From Actinokineospora spheciospongiae (GTDB taxonomy: Bacteria; Actinomycetota; Actinomycetes; Mycobacteriales; Pseudonocardiaceae), in NCBI RefSeq assembly GCF_000564855.1, contig NZ_AYXG01000042.1, forward strand, positions 1 through 38,112: a DNA stretch of 38,112 nucleotides. Reading direction: 5' to 3'. Below, one piece after another: positions 23,958 to 31,604 of this stretch; positions within the stretch are counted from its first letter, which is position 1; every line of letters starts with the position of its first letter. The notes under the pieces are model-generated. The model had not been told where the DNA came from. It searched no databases and was given only the letters and a program-made list of their open reading frames with translations. A program made the translations under genes and the position numbers.

Positions 23958-24851
23958 TCAGGCGGTGACCCGCCGCGGCAGCTCGGCTGTGTCGAGCAAC
24001 CGGGCCAGCCGGGAGGCCACCTCGTCCACCCGCTCGTAGTTGAGCATGTGACCGGCCTCCGGGTAGACCGCCAGCTCCGCGTCGGGCAGCGCGTCGGCGA
24101 TGGTGCGCCCGTCGGCCACCGAGCAGAGGCGGTCGCGGCCGCCGGACAGGACGACCGCCCGCACGCCGCGGTAGACCGCCAGCGCGGGCAGCCGCTCGTG
24201 CTCGTTGAGCGAGCTGCGGAAGCCGACCATGTTCGCCGGGTTGCACCGGCCGACCTGGGCGGCGGTGGCCGCGATGTGCTCCGGGCGGGGCTTGCGCCCG
24301 AACAGCAGCCAGCGCACCCCCGGCCGGGCGAACCCGGCCAGGCGGCGGTGCAGCAGGCTGGGCCTGCGCGCCCTGGCCAGCCCCAGGTTGACCAGCTTCT
24401 CCCCGAACAGCACCGGCGCCGCCACCCAGCGCGGCAGCCCCAGCGTCAGCCGCGAGAGCCCCCCGGAGGTGGTGGCCACGAAGGCCACCCCGGCCACCCG
24501 CTCGGTGATCAGCCGGGGGTGCCGCTCGGCCAGCGCCATCAGCGTCATCCCGCCCATGGAGTGCCCGCCGAGCACCAGCGGGCCGGTCGGCGCCACGGCG
24601 GCGACCACCTCCGCCAGGTCGTCGGCGAGCCGGTCGATGGACGCCGACCCGTGCGGTGCCGACGCGGAGTCGCCGTGCCCGCGCAGGTCGAACCGGACGA
24701 TCCGGTGCCCGGACAGCCGCGCCACCGCCTCGTCCCACGACGTGTGGTCCAGCGTCCAGCCGTGCAGCAGGACCAGGGTCACCGGCGCGTGCGCGGGGCC
24801 CTCGACGACGACGTTGAGCCGCACGCCGTCACTGGTCACCAGCTCGCTCAC
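23958..24851 (-). CDS. Alpha/beta hydrolase coupled to the AurF-like oxygenase
   Basis: A 297-residue hydrolase: LLHGWTLDHTSWDEAV, nucleophile GGHSMGGMTLMALAERHP, an acidic residue in SGGRDRLCS, and His in AGHMLNYERVDE. It lacks the Pro-Glu insert of its paralogue at 22852. The GTG start overlaps the stop of the upstream oxygenase gene by four bases (GTGA), so the two are translated together. This implies that they act on the same substrate or on successive intermediates. The lack of a signal peptide points to the cytoplasm. The substrate is unknown; lipid or aromatic esters are plausible. Confidence 0.86.
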   Translation of the reverse strand: MSELVTSDGVRLNVVVEGPAHAPVTLVLLHGWTLDHTSWDEAVARLSGHRIVRFDLRGHGDSASAPHGSASIDRLADDLAEVVAAVAPTGPLVLGGHSMGGMTLMALAERHPRLITERVAGVAFVATTSGGLSRLTLGLPRWVAAPVLFGEKLVNLGLARARRPSLLHRRLAGFARPGVRWLLFGRKPRPEHIAATAAQVGRCNPANMVGFRSSLNEHERLPALAVYRGVRAVVLSGGRDRLCSVADGRTIADALPDAELAVYPEAGHMLNYERVDEVASRLARLLDTAELPRRVTA

Positions 24852-25756
24852 TTGACCAGCCCCGCAACCCGCCACAGCGGCATCGTGGGACCGCCGACGA
24901 GGTCCGCCTCGTCCAGGAACTTCATGATCCGCTCACCCCAGTAGTGCAGGGTCGCCCGGAAGTGCGGGTTGTTGCGCGCCACCTTCCGCGCCTTCCTCGG
25001 GTCGAGCCCCACCGCCGCGTAGACCCTGGGGTTCACCAGGCTCAGCATCACGAAGTAGGACACGACCGCGGTCAGCGCGCGGTGGTAGTTCTTGGCCAGG
25101 AACCCCGCCTGGGACATGGCCTGCACGACCTCCTGCCTGGCGAAGGTGACGTGCCTGGCCTCCTCCAGCACGTGAATCCGGTTGACCATCCGGATCAGCG
25201 GCTGGAGGGTCTCGTCGGCCATGTGCTCGCGCTGCATCCGGTCGAGCACCTCCTCGGCGACGAGGATCGCGGCGTAGGCCGACGGGCCGCGGCTGAGCGC
25301 GGGCAGCACCTTCGCCAGTTGCTTGACCCACGGGCGCGGGCCGTAGGCGGGGGCGCCGAAGCGCTTGCACGCCTTGCCGAACATGGTGGAGTGCCTGCAC
25401 TCGTCGGCGATCTCGGCGAGCATGTAGTGCACGTGGTCGGTGGTCGGGTCGTGCCGGTAGACCTGCTTGAGCAGCATCTGCATGAGCAGGACCTCGAAGA
25501 AGATGCCGGTGCTGGCGATGCTGGCGATCTCGTGCTTGCCCAGCTCGATGCGCTGCTCCGGGGTCATCCGGTCCCACAGCTCGGTGCCGTAGAGGGAGAT
25601 CCGGTGCTCGGGGTGGTAGTGCAGCCCGTCGGTCGTGGGGGCGTCCCAGTCGATGTCGATCAGCGGGTCGTAGAACTTGTCCGCGGAGGACTTGAGCAGC
25701 CTCCCCGCGGTCTTCTCCCGATCGGCTACCTTGGCCACCTGCGTCGCCCGGCTCAT
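24848..25756 (-). CDS. AurF-like di-iron oxygenase (ferritin-like)
   Basis: A 302-residue protein with the AurF/p-aminobenzoate N-oxygenase pattern. Helical segments carry Glu in LGKHEIASIASTG and FFEVLLMQ, then AEIADECRHSTMFGK (ExxDExRH), VAEEVLDRMQREH and LEEARHVTFARQE. These supply the carboxylates and histidines for two irons. AurF itself N-oxygenates aryl amines; many actinobacterial relatives have no known reaction, so the substrate stays open. The C-terminal half has hydrophobic stretches (VVSYFVMLSLVNPRVY). It is divergent from the TetR gene at 25826 across a promoter with two operator copies, and is followed immediately by a hydrolase. Confidence 0.85.
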   Translation of the reverse strand: MSRATQVAKVADREKTAGRLLKSSADKFYDPLIDIDWDAPTTDGLHYHPEHRISLYGTELWDRMTPEQRIELGKHEIASIASTGIFFEVLLMQMLLKQVYRHDPTTDHVHYMLAEIADECRHSTMFGKACKRFGAPAYGPRPWVKQLAKVLPALSRGPSAYAAILVAEEVLDRMQREHMADETLQPLIRMVNRIHVLEEARHVTFARQEVVQAMSQAGFLAKNYHRALTAVVSYFVMLSLVNPRVYAAVGLDPRKARKVARNNPHFRATLHYWGERIMKFLDEADLVGGPTMPLWRVAGLVK

Positions 25757-25794
25757 CGGCGAGTCACCCCATCTTCAGGCTTGTTCCAGCGTGC

Positions 25795-25809
25795 GTTACT
25801 TCCGGTAAC
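25795..25809. promoter_or_regulatory. Operator copy 1 between the AurF-like and TetR genes
   Basis: GTTAC-TTCCG-GTAAC is a perfect palindrome with 5-bp arms, in the 69-base divergent promoter. Confidence 0.7.
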
Positions 25810-25810
25810 A

Positions 25811-25825
25811 GTTACTTCTGGTAGC
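25811..25825. promoter_or_regulatory. Operator copy 2, abutting the TetR start codon
   Basis: GTTAC-TTCTG-GTAGC repeats copy 1 with a 16-bp period and two substitutions. It ends one base before the first TetR ATG. Binding would block both divergent promoters, typical of a TetR autorepressor. Confidence 0.65.
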
Positions 25826-26596
25826 ATGAATCGCATGACGGATCGTGTCAAGCGCCACAGGCAGGCAGATCCACGCGAGTCCGGAGACGCCCGCCGGGAC
25901 CGGTGGAAGTCGCACCGGGCGGCCCGGCGCGAGGAATTCGTCGAGGCGGCCCTGCGCGCCCTCAACGAACACGGCCCCGACCTGGGCATGGAGCACGTCG
26001 CCGCGGAGGCGGGCGTCACCAAGCCGGTCCTCTACCGCCACTTCACCGACAAGGCCGACCTGTTCCTGGCCCTCGGCCACCGCGGCACCGAGATCCTCTT
26101 CGAGCGCCTCATCCCCGCCATGAACAGCGAGGAGGCCCCGCTCCCGCGCATCCGCAAGTGCCTGGACGCCTTCTTCTCGATCATCGAGGAGTACCCGAGC
26201 CTCTACCGCCTGCTGGTCCGCAGCACCTTCGCCGACCGCAGGATGGACGCCGACATCGTCGCCGAGGACAAGCGGGTCATCGCCAACGCGCTGTCCACCC
26301 TCCTCGGCGACTACCTGCGCGCCTTCCAGATGGACTCCGGCGGCGCCGAGGTGTGGGGCCACGGCATCGTCGGCATGGTCCAGAACGTCGGCGAGTGGTG
26401 GCTGGAGCGCCGCACCATGAGCCGCGACGCGGTGGTCGAGTACCTGACCCAGACCATCTGGGCCGCCATCGACGGCACCATGCGGGCCGACGGCTACGTG
26501 CTCGACCCGCACAAGCCGCTGGACATCAACAAGGTCATCAGACTCGGCACCACCCCCGTCGGCGACGGCGCGGCCCCCCAGGAGCGTGAGGCATGA
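25826..26596 (+). CDS. TetR-family regulator divergent from the AurF-like operon
   Basis: A 256-residue TetR protein with a basic N-terminal extension (VKRHRQADPRESGDARRDRWKSHRAARREEF). Its helix-turn-helix reads ...GPDLGMEHVAAEAGVTKPVLYRHFTDKADLF, followed by a helical ligand domain (about 190 residues). The first ATG (25826) directly follows the operator pair; a second in-frame ATG is at 25835. Neither has a ribosome site, so translation is probably leaderless. Likely role: repressor of itself and of the AurF-like oxygenase/hydrolase operon. The stop overlaps the start of the DUF4873 gene (ATGA). Confidence 0.87.
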   Translation: MNRMTDRVKRHRQADPRESGDARRDRWKSHRAARREEFVEAALRALNEHGPDLGMEHVAAEAGVTKPVLYRHFTDKADLFLALGHRGTEILFERLIPAMNSEEAPLPRIRKCLDAFFSIIEEYPSLYRLLVRSTFADRRMDADIVAEDKRVIANALSTLLGDYLRAFQMDSGGAEVWGHGIVGMVQNVGEWWLERRTMSRDAVVEYLTQTIWAAIDGTMRADGYVLDPHKPLDINKVIRLGTTPVGDGAAPQEREA

Positions 26597-26916
26597 GCAC
26601 CCCCCACCCCGAGGACGACGGCTACTCCGGCCCGGCCACCCTCCTCGTCGCCGACCGGGAACTGCGGGTCTCGGTCGAACTGCGCGGCCACTTCCAGCCC
26701 ATCGACGGCTACTACCGCTGGTACGGCCGCATCGCCGCCGACCCGGCCCTGTCGGAGCTGATCGGGGGCCGCAAGACCGGGGCCACCCTGCGCACCCCGG
26801 GCGGCGAGTCCCCCTGCGAGCTGTCCGACCCCGACCCGTGGGACCGCTACCGGGTCATGGGGACCAGCACCCCGCCGTTCGTGGTCCAGACGACCCTGGA
26901 CCGAGCCGAGATCTGA
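26593..26916 (+). CDS. DUF4873-like protein
   Basis: A 107-residue protein, start overlapping the TetR stop by four bases. The sequence GPATLLVADRELRVSVELRGHFQPIDGYYRWYGRI and the Asp/Pro-rich C-terminal half resemble DUF4873, a small beta-rich domain. In mycobacteria and relatives this domain is sometimes fused to flavin monooxygenases and occurs near TetR genes of lipid catabolism. No catalytic residues are known. Coupling to the TetR gene places it in the same regulon as the divergent oxygenase. Confidence 0.75.
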   Translation: MSTPHPEDDGYSGPATLLVADRELRVSVELRGHFQPIDGYYRWYGRIAADPALSELIGGRKTGATLRTPGGESPCELSDPDPWDRYRVMGTSTPPFVVQTTLDRAEI

Positions 26917-26926
26917 CCCGGCACGG

Positions 26927-26962
26927 CGAAGGCCACCGCCCCGGTCGGGGTGGTGGCCTTCG
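26927..26962. terminator. Convergent terminator hairpin, 16-bp stem
   Basis: CGAAGGCCACCGCCCC pairs with its complement across a GGTC loop, with one G-U pair. It serves the convergent ends of the DUF4873 gene (plus) and the DUF3107 gene (minus). Confidence 0.9.
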
Positions 26963-26976
26963 GCTTCGGCGCGCGA

Positions 26977-27201
26977 TCAGGGGGCGAAGCCGACCTTGCG
27001 GGCGTCGGCACCACCGATCTCGACGTAGGCGACCTTGGCGGCGGCCACGACGTAGCGACGACCCTTGTCGTCGGTCAGGGCGAGGGTGCCCGACGGGTTC
27101 TTGAAGGCGTCGGCGACCAGGGCCTCGACCTGGTCAGGGGTCTGGGTGCTGTTGAGCACGAGCTCCCGCACGGTGTCCGAGACACCGATCTTGACCTCCA
27201 C
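26977..27201 (-). CDS. DUF3107 protein (TB9.4-like)
   Basis: A 74-residue protein beginning VEVKIGVSDTVRELVLNSTQTPDQVEALV and ending VAYVEIGGADARKVGFAP. It matches DUF3107, a small actinobacterial family that includes M. tuberculosis Rv3208A (TB9.4), found in the same order beside a TetR gene and a ferritin-like gene. The function is unknown. The GTG start is supported by CGGAGG six bases before it. It is a single-gene unit. Confidence 0.9.
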   Translation of the reverse strand: MEVKIGVSDTVRELVLNSTQTPDQVEALVADAFKNPSGTLALTDDKGRRYVVAAAKVAYVEIGGADARKVGFAP

Positions 27202-27278
27202 GCAGACCTCCGGGAATCAGAATCGAACAGCTTCCCCGCGAAGGCTAGTACGCCCGACCGCCCCCGCGCGCGAAGGGG

Positions 27279-27309
27279 CGCCCGGTTTCACCACGCGCGA
27301 AACCGGGCG
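27279..27309 (-). terminator. Terminator hairpin after the ferritin-like gene
   Basis: A perfect 11-bp stem (CGCCCGGTTTC with its complement) and nine-base loop lie 26 bases past the stop codon of the gene at 27335. Nothing else was seen in 27202-27334. Confidence 0.8.
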
Positions 27310-27334
27310 GACCCGGTGGTGGCGCCCCCGCCGC

Positions 27335-28006
27335 TCAGCCGAGCCCCAGCGCCGTCATCCGCTTCCCGTGCTGCTGCTGCAACCGCCGGAACAGCGCCGC
27401 GATGCCCGCCAGGTCACCCGTCCCGGCGACGATCAGCTCGGCCAGGCCGTCGCGCTCGGCGACGACGTACTGGGCCTGGGTCAGCGCCTCGCCCAGCAGC
27501 CTGCGGCCCCACAGCGCGAGGCGGTCGCGGACCGCGCGGTCGCGGTCGATGGCGGCCAGGACCTCCCGCTCGGCGAACGCCGAGTGCCCGGTGTCGGCCA
27601 GCACGTCGAGCACCAGGGCCTTGGTCGGGTCGTCGAGCCAGGACCCGATCTCGCGGTAGAAGTCGGCGGCCAGACCGTCCCCCACGTACGCCTTGACCAG
27701 GGATTCCAGCCACGAGCGGGGGGCGGTGGAGGCGTGCCAGGTGTCGATGTGGCCGATGAACGGGCGGATGGCGTCCTCGATGTCCACCCCGTGCGCGGCC
27801 AGGTACTGCTGGATCTTGGCGTAGTGCCCCATCTCGGCGGCCGCCATCTCCGACAGCGCGGCCCGCCCGGACACCGTCGGGGCCGACCGCGCGTCCTCCG
27901 ACAAGCGGTCGAAAGCGGACAGCTCGCCGTAGGCCAGCACCCCCAGCAGGTCGACGACCCCGTCCGACAACGTGCTCTCGGACACCCCGGCCTCAGCGCT
28001 CTCCAT
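27335..28006 (-). CDS. Ferritin-like fold protein (MiaE-like; Rv3210c position)
   Basis: A 223-residue, all-helical protein. Candidate metal-binding segments are [32 protein letters not shown] (ExxH), DFYREIGSW and [11 protein letters not shown], as in ferritin-like and MiaE-like tRNA hydroxylase folds. Which carboxylates bind metal cannot be settled by eye, and the family's reaction is unknown. It corresponds by order to M. tuberculosis Rv3210c, next to rhlE. The ATG at 28006 is close to the divergent rhlE promoter region. Confidence 0.8.
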   Translation of the reverse strand: MESAEAGVSESTLSDGVVDLLGVLAYGELSAFDRLSEDARSAPTVSGRAALSEMAAAEMGHYAKIQQYLAAHGVDIEDAIRPFIGHIDTWHASTAPRSWLESLVKAYVGDGLAADFYREIGSWLDDPTKALVLDVLADTGHSAFAEREVLAAIDRDRAVRDRLALWGRRLLGEALTQAQYVVAERDGLAELIVAGTGDLAGIAALFRRLQQQHGKRMTALGLG

Positions 28007-28037
28007 GGTTGGCAGCGTATCCGGCGGTGGTCACGGG

Positions 28038-28043
28038 TAGACT
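28038..28043 (+). promoter_or_regulatory. Candidate -10 element of rhlE
   Basis: TAGACT fits the TAnnnT pattern of the principal actinobacterial sigma factor. It would place the transcription start near 28050, giving a leader of about 200 bases before rhlE. No convincing -35 is seen. Confidence 0.3.
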
Positions 28044-28082
28044 CACGAGGACGTCCGGCCGCGCTGAGGGATTTCGGCGATG

Positions 28083-28141
28083 GGCTCGGACTCGCGAGAG
28101 ACCTCGGGAAACTCGCGGCGAACTACGCCGCGGACCGAGCC
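28083..28141 (+). other. Structured 5' leader of rhlE
   Basis: GGCTCGG (28083-28089) pairs with CCGAGCC (28135-28141). Inside lies a hairpin GCGGCG/CGCCGC with loop AACTA (28115-28131) and a self-complementary CTCGCGAG. No reading frame explains the segment. It may be an RNA element controlling the helicase gene. Confidence 0.4.
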
Positions 28142-28249
28142 GAAGAGGGTGCGCGCATACCTCGCAGGCCCTCCCGCGCCCCGTACCGGCGGCGCGGTCG
28201 AGCGGCCCGACCAGGGCAGTGCGCGCTGGTATGAGAGAGGCTGATCATC

Positions 28250-29965
28250 CTGACGCAGGACACCACCACCGAGAACGACCCGGTCGCGCTGGAGCACAGC
28301 GAGGCGGGCGTTCCCGAAACCGACACATCGCACCCGCTGGCCGCGGGGGCCCCGGTCAGCGAGCTGGCGCCGACCTTCGCCGAGTTGGGCGTCAAGCCCG
28401 AGATCGTGCGCGCGCTGTCCGAGGCGGGCATCGAGCGCACCTTCGCCATCCAGGAGCTGACCCTGCCGCTGGCGCTGGCGGGCGACGACCTGATCGGCCA
28501 GGCGCGCACCGGCATGGGCAAGACCCTGGGCTTCGGCGTGCCGCTGCTGCAGCGGGTCACCACCCCCGGCGACGGCACCCCGCAGGCCCTGGTCGTGGTG
28601 CCGACCCGCGAGCTGTGCCTGCAGGTCACCGCCGACATCCGGGACGCGGGCAAGCACCTGGGCATCCGGGTGCTGTCCATCTACGGCGGCCGCCCGTACG
28701 AGCCGCAGGTCGCCGCGCTGACCAAGGGCGTCGACGTGGTCATCGGCACCCCCGGCCGCCTGCTCGACCTGGCCGAGCAGAAGCACCTGGTGCTGGGCAA
28801 GGTCCGCGCGCTGGTGCTCGACGAGGCCGACGAGATGCTCGACCTGGGCTTCCTGCCCGACATCGAGCGCATCCTGCGGATGGTCCCCGACGAGCGGCAG
28901 ACGATGCTGTTCTCGGCGACCATGCCGGGTCCGATCATCACCCTGGCCCGCACGTTCCTCACCCGGCCCACCCACATCCGGGCCGAGGAGAACGACGCGA
29001 GCGCGGTGCACGAGCGCACCGAGCAGTTCGTCTACCGGGCGCACTCGCTGGACAAGGTCGAGGTCGTGGCCCGGTCGCTGCAGGCCGAGGGCCGCGGCCT
29101 GACGATGATCTTCACCCGGACCAAGCGGACCGCGCAGAAGGTCGCCGACGAGCTGACCGAGCGCGGCTTCGCCGCAGGCGCCGTGCACGGCGACCTGGGG
29201 CAGGGCGCGCGCGAGCAGGCGCTGCGGGCGTTCCGCTCCGGCAAGGTCGACGTGCTGGTCTGCACCGACGTCGCCGCCCGCGGCATCGACGTGACCGACG
29301 TCACCCACGTCATCAACTACCAGTGCCCGGAGGACGAGAAGACCTACGTCCACCGCATCGGCCGCACCGGCCGCGCGGGCAAGACCGGCGTGGCGGTCAC
29401 CCTGGTCGACTGGGACGAGGAGCCGCGCTGGAAGTCCATCAGCGACGCGCTGGGCCTGGACAAGCCCGCCCCGGTGGAGACCTACTCCACCTCCGAGCAC
29501 CTCTTCGCCGACCTGCACATCCCGGCGGGGTCGACGGGCAGGCTGCCGATGGCGCAGCGCACCCGCGCGGGCCTCGACGCGGAGCCGGAGGAGGACTTCG
29601 GCGGTCGCAAGAAGCGCGGCGGCACCCAGGAGCGCACCCGCCGCACCCGCTCCACCGGCGCCGCCCGCCGCGAGGCGGGCGAGTCCGTGCGGCCGCCCGC
29701 GGAGGACGGCAGCGGCGAGGGCGACAGCAGGCCGCGCCGCAGGCGCCGCCGCCGCGGCGGGGTCGACTCCGCCGGGGATGCGCCCGAGCAGCAGAACCAG
29801 GCCGACCAGGCCCCGGCGGGCCCGGCCGCGGACGCCCCGCAGGCGTCCGGCGAGGCGGGCGCGGACAAGCCCGCCCGCTCGCGCCGCCGTCGCCGCCGCA
29901 CCGGCGGCGGCGACCAGGCCGCCGCCGAGTCGACCGCGGCCGACAGCACGGGGGCAGCAGACTAG
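28250..29965 (+). CDS. rhlE: RhlE-type DEAD-box RNA helicase, probable CTG start
   Basis: A 571-residue DEAD-box helicase. The Q motif contains TFAELGV...FAIQELTLP, motif I ARTGMGKT, motif II LDEADEMLD, motif III SAT, motif VI HRIGRTGRAG. A long basic, disordered tail (KKRGG, RRRRRRGG, RRRRRRTGGG blocks) is likely RNA-binding. The only standard in-frame start, TTG at 28385, would cut off the conserved Phe of the Q motif and leave 45 well-formed codons unused. A stop lies just upstream, and CTG at 28250 has GAGAGG nine bases before it, giving LTQDTTTENDP. I therefore infer a CTG start. It matches Rv3211 in order. Expected roles are RNA remodelling, ribosome assembly and decay. Confidence 0.9.
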   Translation: MTQDTTTENDPVALEHSEAGVPETDTSHPLAAGAPVSELAPTFAELGVKPEIVRALSEAGIERTFAIQELTLPLALAGDDLIGQARTGMGKTLGFGVPLLQRVTTPGDGTPQALVVVPTRELCLQVTADIRDAGKHLGIRVLSIYGGRPYEPQVAALTKGVDVVIGTPGRLLDLAEQKHLVLGKVRALVLDEADEMLDLGFLPDIERILRMVPDERQTMLFSATMPGPIITLARTFLTRPTHIRAEENDASAVHERTEQFVYRAHSLDKVEVVARSLQAEGRGLTMIFTRTKRTAQKVADELTERGFAAGAVHGDLGQGAREQALRAFRSGKVDVLVCTDVAARGIDVTDVTHVINYQCPEDEKTYVHRIGRTGRAGKTGVAVTLVDWDEEPRWKSISDALGLDKPAPVETYSTSEHLFADLHIPAGSTGRLPMAQRTRAGLDAEPEEDFGGRKKRGGTQERTRRTRSTGAARREAGESVRPPAEDGSGEGDSRPRRRRRRRGGVDSAGDAPEQQNQADQAPAGPAADAPQASGEAGADKPARSRRRRRRTGGGDQAAAESTAADSTGAAD

Positions 29966-29970
29966 GGGCT

Positions 29971-31275
29971 GTGACCCGGCTGCCCCACGACGTCGCCGTC
30001 GAGGACGTCCTCGACGGCGACGTGCCCCCCGTCCCCGCCAAGCCCACCCGCACCCGCTTCACCCGCCGCCGAGACCTGGTCGCGGCCTCCCTGCTGGTCG
30101 TGGCCCTGCTGACCGCGGCCACCCTACTCTGGCGCGACAGCGACTTCCGCGCCACGACCTCGACCACCGCCGACACCCCGGCCACCACCCCACCGGCCCC
30201 CCGGTCGGTCCCCGCGACCCTCACCGAGGTCTGGCGCGCCGACAGCCCCGCCACCCGCACCCCCACCACGGCGGGCCCCTCGGTCATCACCGGCCAGGCG
30301 GGCGACGTCCACGGCCGCGACCCCCTCACCGGCGCGATCCGCTGGACCTACCACCGCGACCTCCCCCTCTGCACCGTCGGCACGGCGTGGACCAAGGCGG
30401 TGGCCGTGCACCGCACCGACGGCGGGGCCCTCCCCGAGAGCGACCCCCGCCACCGGGGCGGGTGCAGCGAGGTCTCCAGCCTCGACGGCGCCACCGGAAC
30501 CCTCGAAGCCACCCGCAACTCCGACGCCGAACCCGACACCCACCTCCTCGCGGGCGGCGCGCACCTCACCACCACCGGAACCCACCTGCTCACGACGTGG
30601 CACTCGAACCTGGTGAAGTCCCTGGAGTACGGCCTGGTCCCGACCCCGGTGAACCCGGACCGCCAACCGCGCCCCGGCTGCACCCACCGCTCCACCCTGG
30701 CCTCCGCGAACTCCATCGCCGTGATCGAACGCTGCGCCGAAGAACCCGCCGACCGGCTCACGGTCCTCAAGGCGGTCCCCGAGGACGCGGACGAACCGGA
30801 GGTCATCACCAGCCGCCTCCTCCCCACCGACCGGGCCACCCTGGTCGCCATGACCGACCACGCCACCGCGCTCGCCCTGCCCGACCCGGACCGCATCGCG
30901 GTCTACGACGAACAAGGCATCGAAGACCACTCCCACCCGCTGCCCCCGGGCGCGATCCCACAACCCCCCACCCCCCTGACCACAACCGCGATCGGCGCCT
31001 TCCACTGGTTCACCGGAACGGACACCATCGCACTGTCCACAGCAGACCTCCACCCACTGTGGACGACCCGGAACACCCTCGGCCCCGCCGCGACCCTCGC
31101 GGGCCACGCGCTGGTCCCGGTCCCCGAAGGCCTGGCGGTGATCGACCAGTCCACAGGCGAACGCGTGAACACAATCCCCGTCGACCGATCCGGGTACAAA
31201 GGACCGGTGACCATCACCAGCATCGGCCCGGTCGTCCTCGAACAACGAGGCCCGACCCTGGTGGCCCTGAGGTGA
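29971..31275 (+). CDS. Membrane-anchored beta-propeller-like (PQQ-like) protein, Rv3212 position
   Basis: A 434-residue protein with a short cytoplasmic part, one membrane helix (DLVAASLLVVALLTAATLLW, about residues 34-53) and a large extracytoplasmic region. That region has repeating strands such as GDVHGRDPLTGAIRWTYHRD, SSLDGATGTLEAT and LAVIDQSTGERVNTI. These resemble PQQ-like propeller blades. Four or more Cys could form disulphides. The GTG start has AGGGG close before it and lies five bases after the rhlE stop, so the two form an operon, the same pair as Rv3211-Rv3212. The function is unknown. Confidence 0.82.
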   Translation: MTRLPHDVAVEDVLDGDVPPVPAKPTRTRFTRRRDLVAASLLVVALLTAATLLWRDSDFRATTSTTADTPATTPPAPRSVPATLTEVWRADSPATRTPTTAGPSVITGQAGDVHGRDPLTGAIRWTYHRDLPLCTVGTAWTKAVAVHRTDGGALPESDPRHRGGCSEVSSLDGATGTLEATRNSDAEPDTHLLAGGAHLTTTGTHLLTTWHSNLVKSLEYGLVPTPVNPDRQPRPGCTHRSTLASANSIAVIERCAEEPADRLTVLKAVPEDADEPEVITSRLLPTDRATLVAMTDHATALALPDPDRIAVYDEQGIEDHSHPLPPGAIPQPPTPLTTTAIGAFHWFTGTDTIALSTADLHPLWTTRNTLGPAATLAGHALVPVPEGLAVIDQSTGERVNTIPVDRSGYKGPVTITSIGPVVLEQRGPTLVALR

Positions 31276-31304
31276 GCAGGCGGGTTCACCCGGAAGGGGG
31301 AAAG

Positions 31305-31398
31305 TTGTCCACACCCCTCCCAGACCCCCGAAACTGTCAGACCCCAGCGTTAGCCTTGATTCGGAACGGCGCGCGAGGCAGTGGGCTTTGTGGCAGGT
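31305..31398 (+). promoter_or_regulatory. Orphan DNA-damage-type promoter element, copy 1
   Basis: The order is TTGTCCACA (DnaA-box-like, 31305-31313), TGTCAGAC (31335-31342), eight bases, TAGCCT (31351-31356), then a segment whose first 36 bases (TAGCCTTGATTCGG...) are identical to copy 2 and extend to 45 of 48 by 31398. The core fits the mycobacterial RecA-independent damage promoter TGTCR..-N8-TAnnnT, here with GAC in place of the usual GTG. No gene with recognisable protein features follows. Confidence 0.6.
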
Positions 31399-31560
31399 GT
31401 CGGTCCCACCCCGCACCTCCCAGTTCAGCCCGCCAGCCCTGAACGCGGTCAGCACCGGGTGGCGAGCGCGGCAGGACCGGGCAGCGAGCGCGGCAGGCGC
31501 CGGGGTACGCGAGCACTGCAGAACGCAGCGAGCACCGGGGTGTGCAGCGGACGGGGTGCG

Positions 31561-31604
31561 CAGCGGGCAGGTCGCACAGCGGGCAGGTCGCACAGCGGGC
31601 GGGG
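31561..31604. repeat. 16-bp tandem repeat
   Basis: CAGCGGGCAGGTCGCA occurs twice exactly (31561-31592) and a third time in degenerate form, within non-coding DNA downstream of the orphan element. Confidence 0.75.

Noticed and set aside
28231-28249. ATG at 28231 as the start of rhlE
   Set aside because: It is out of frame with the helicase; following it gives Arg/Gly-rich sequence without motifs.
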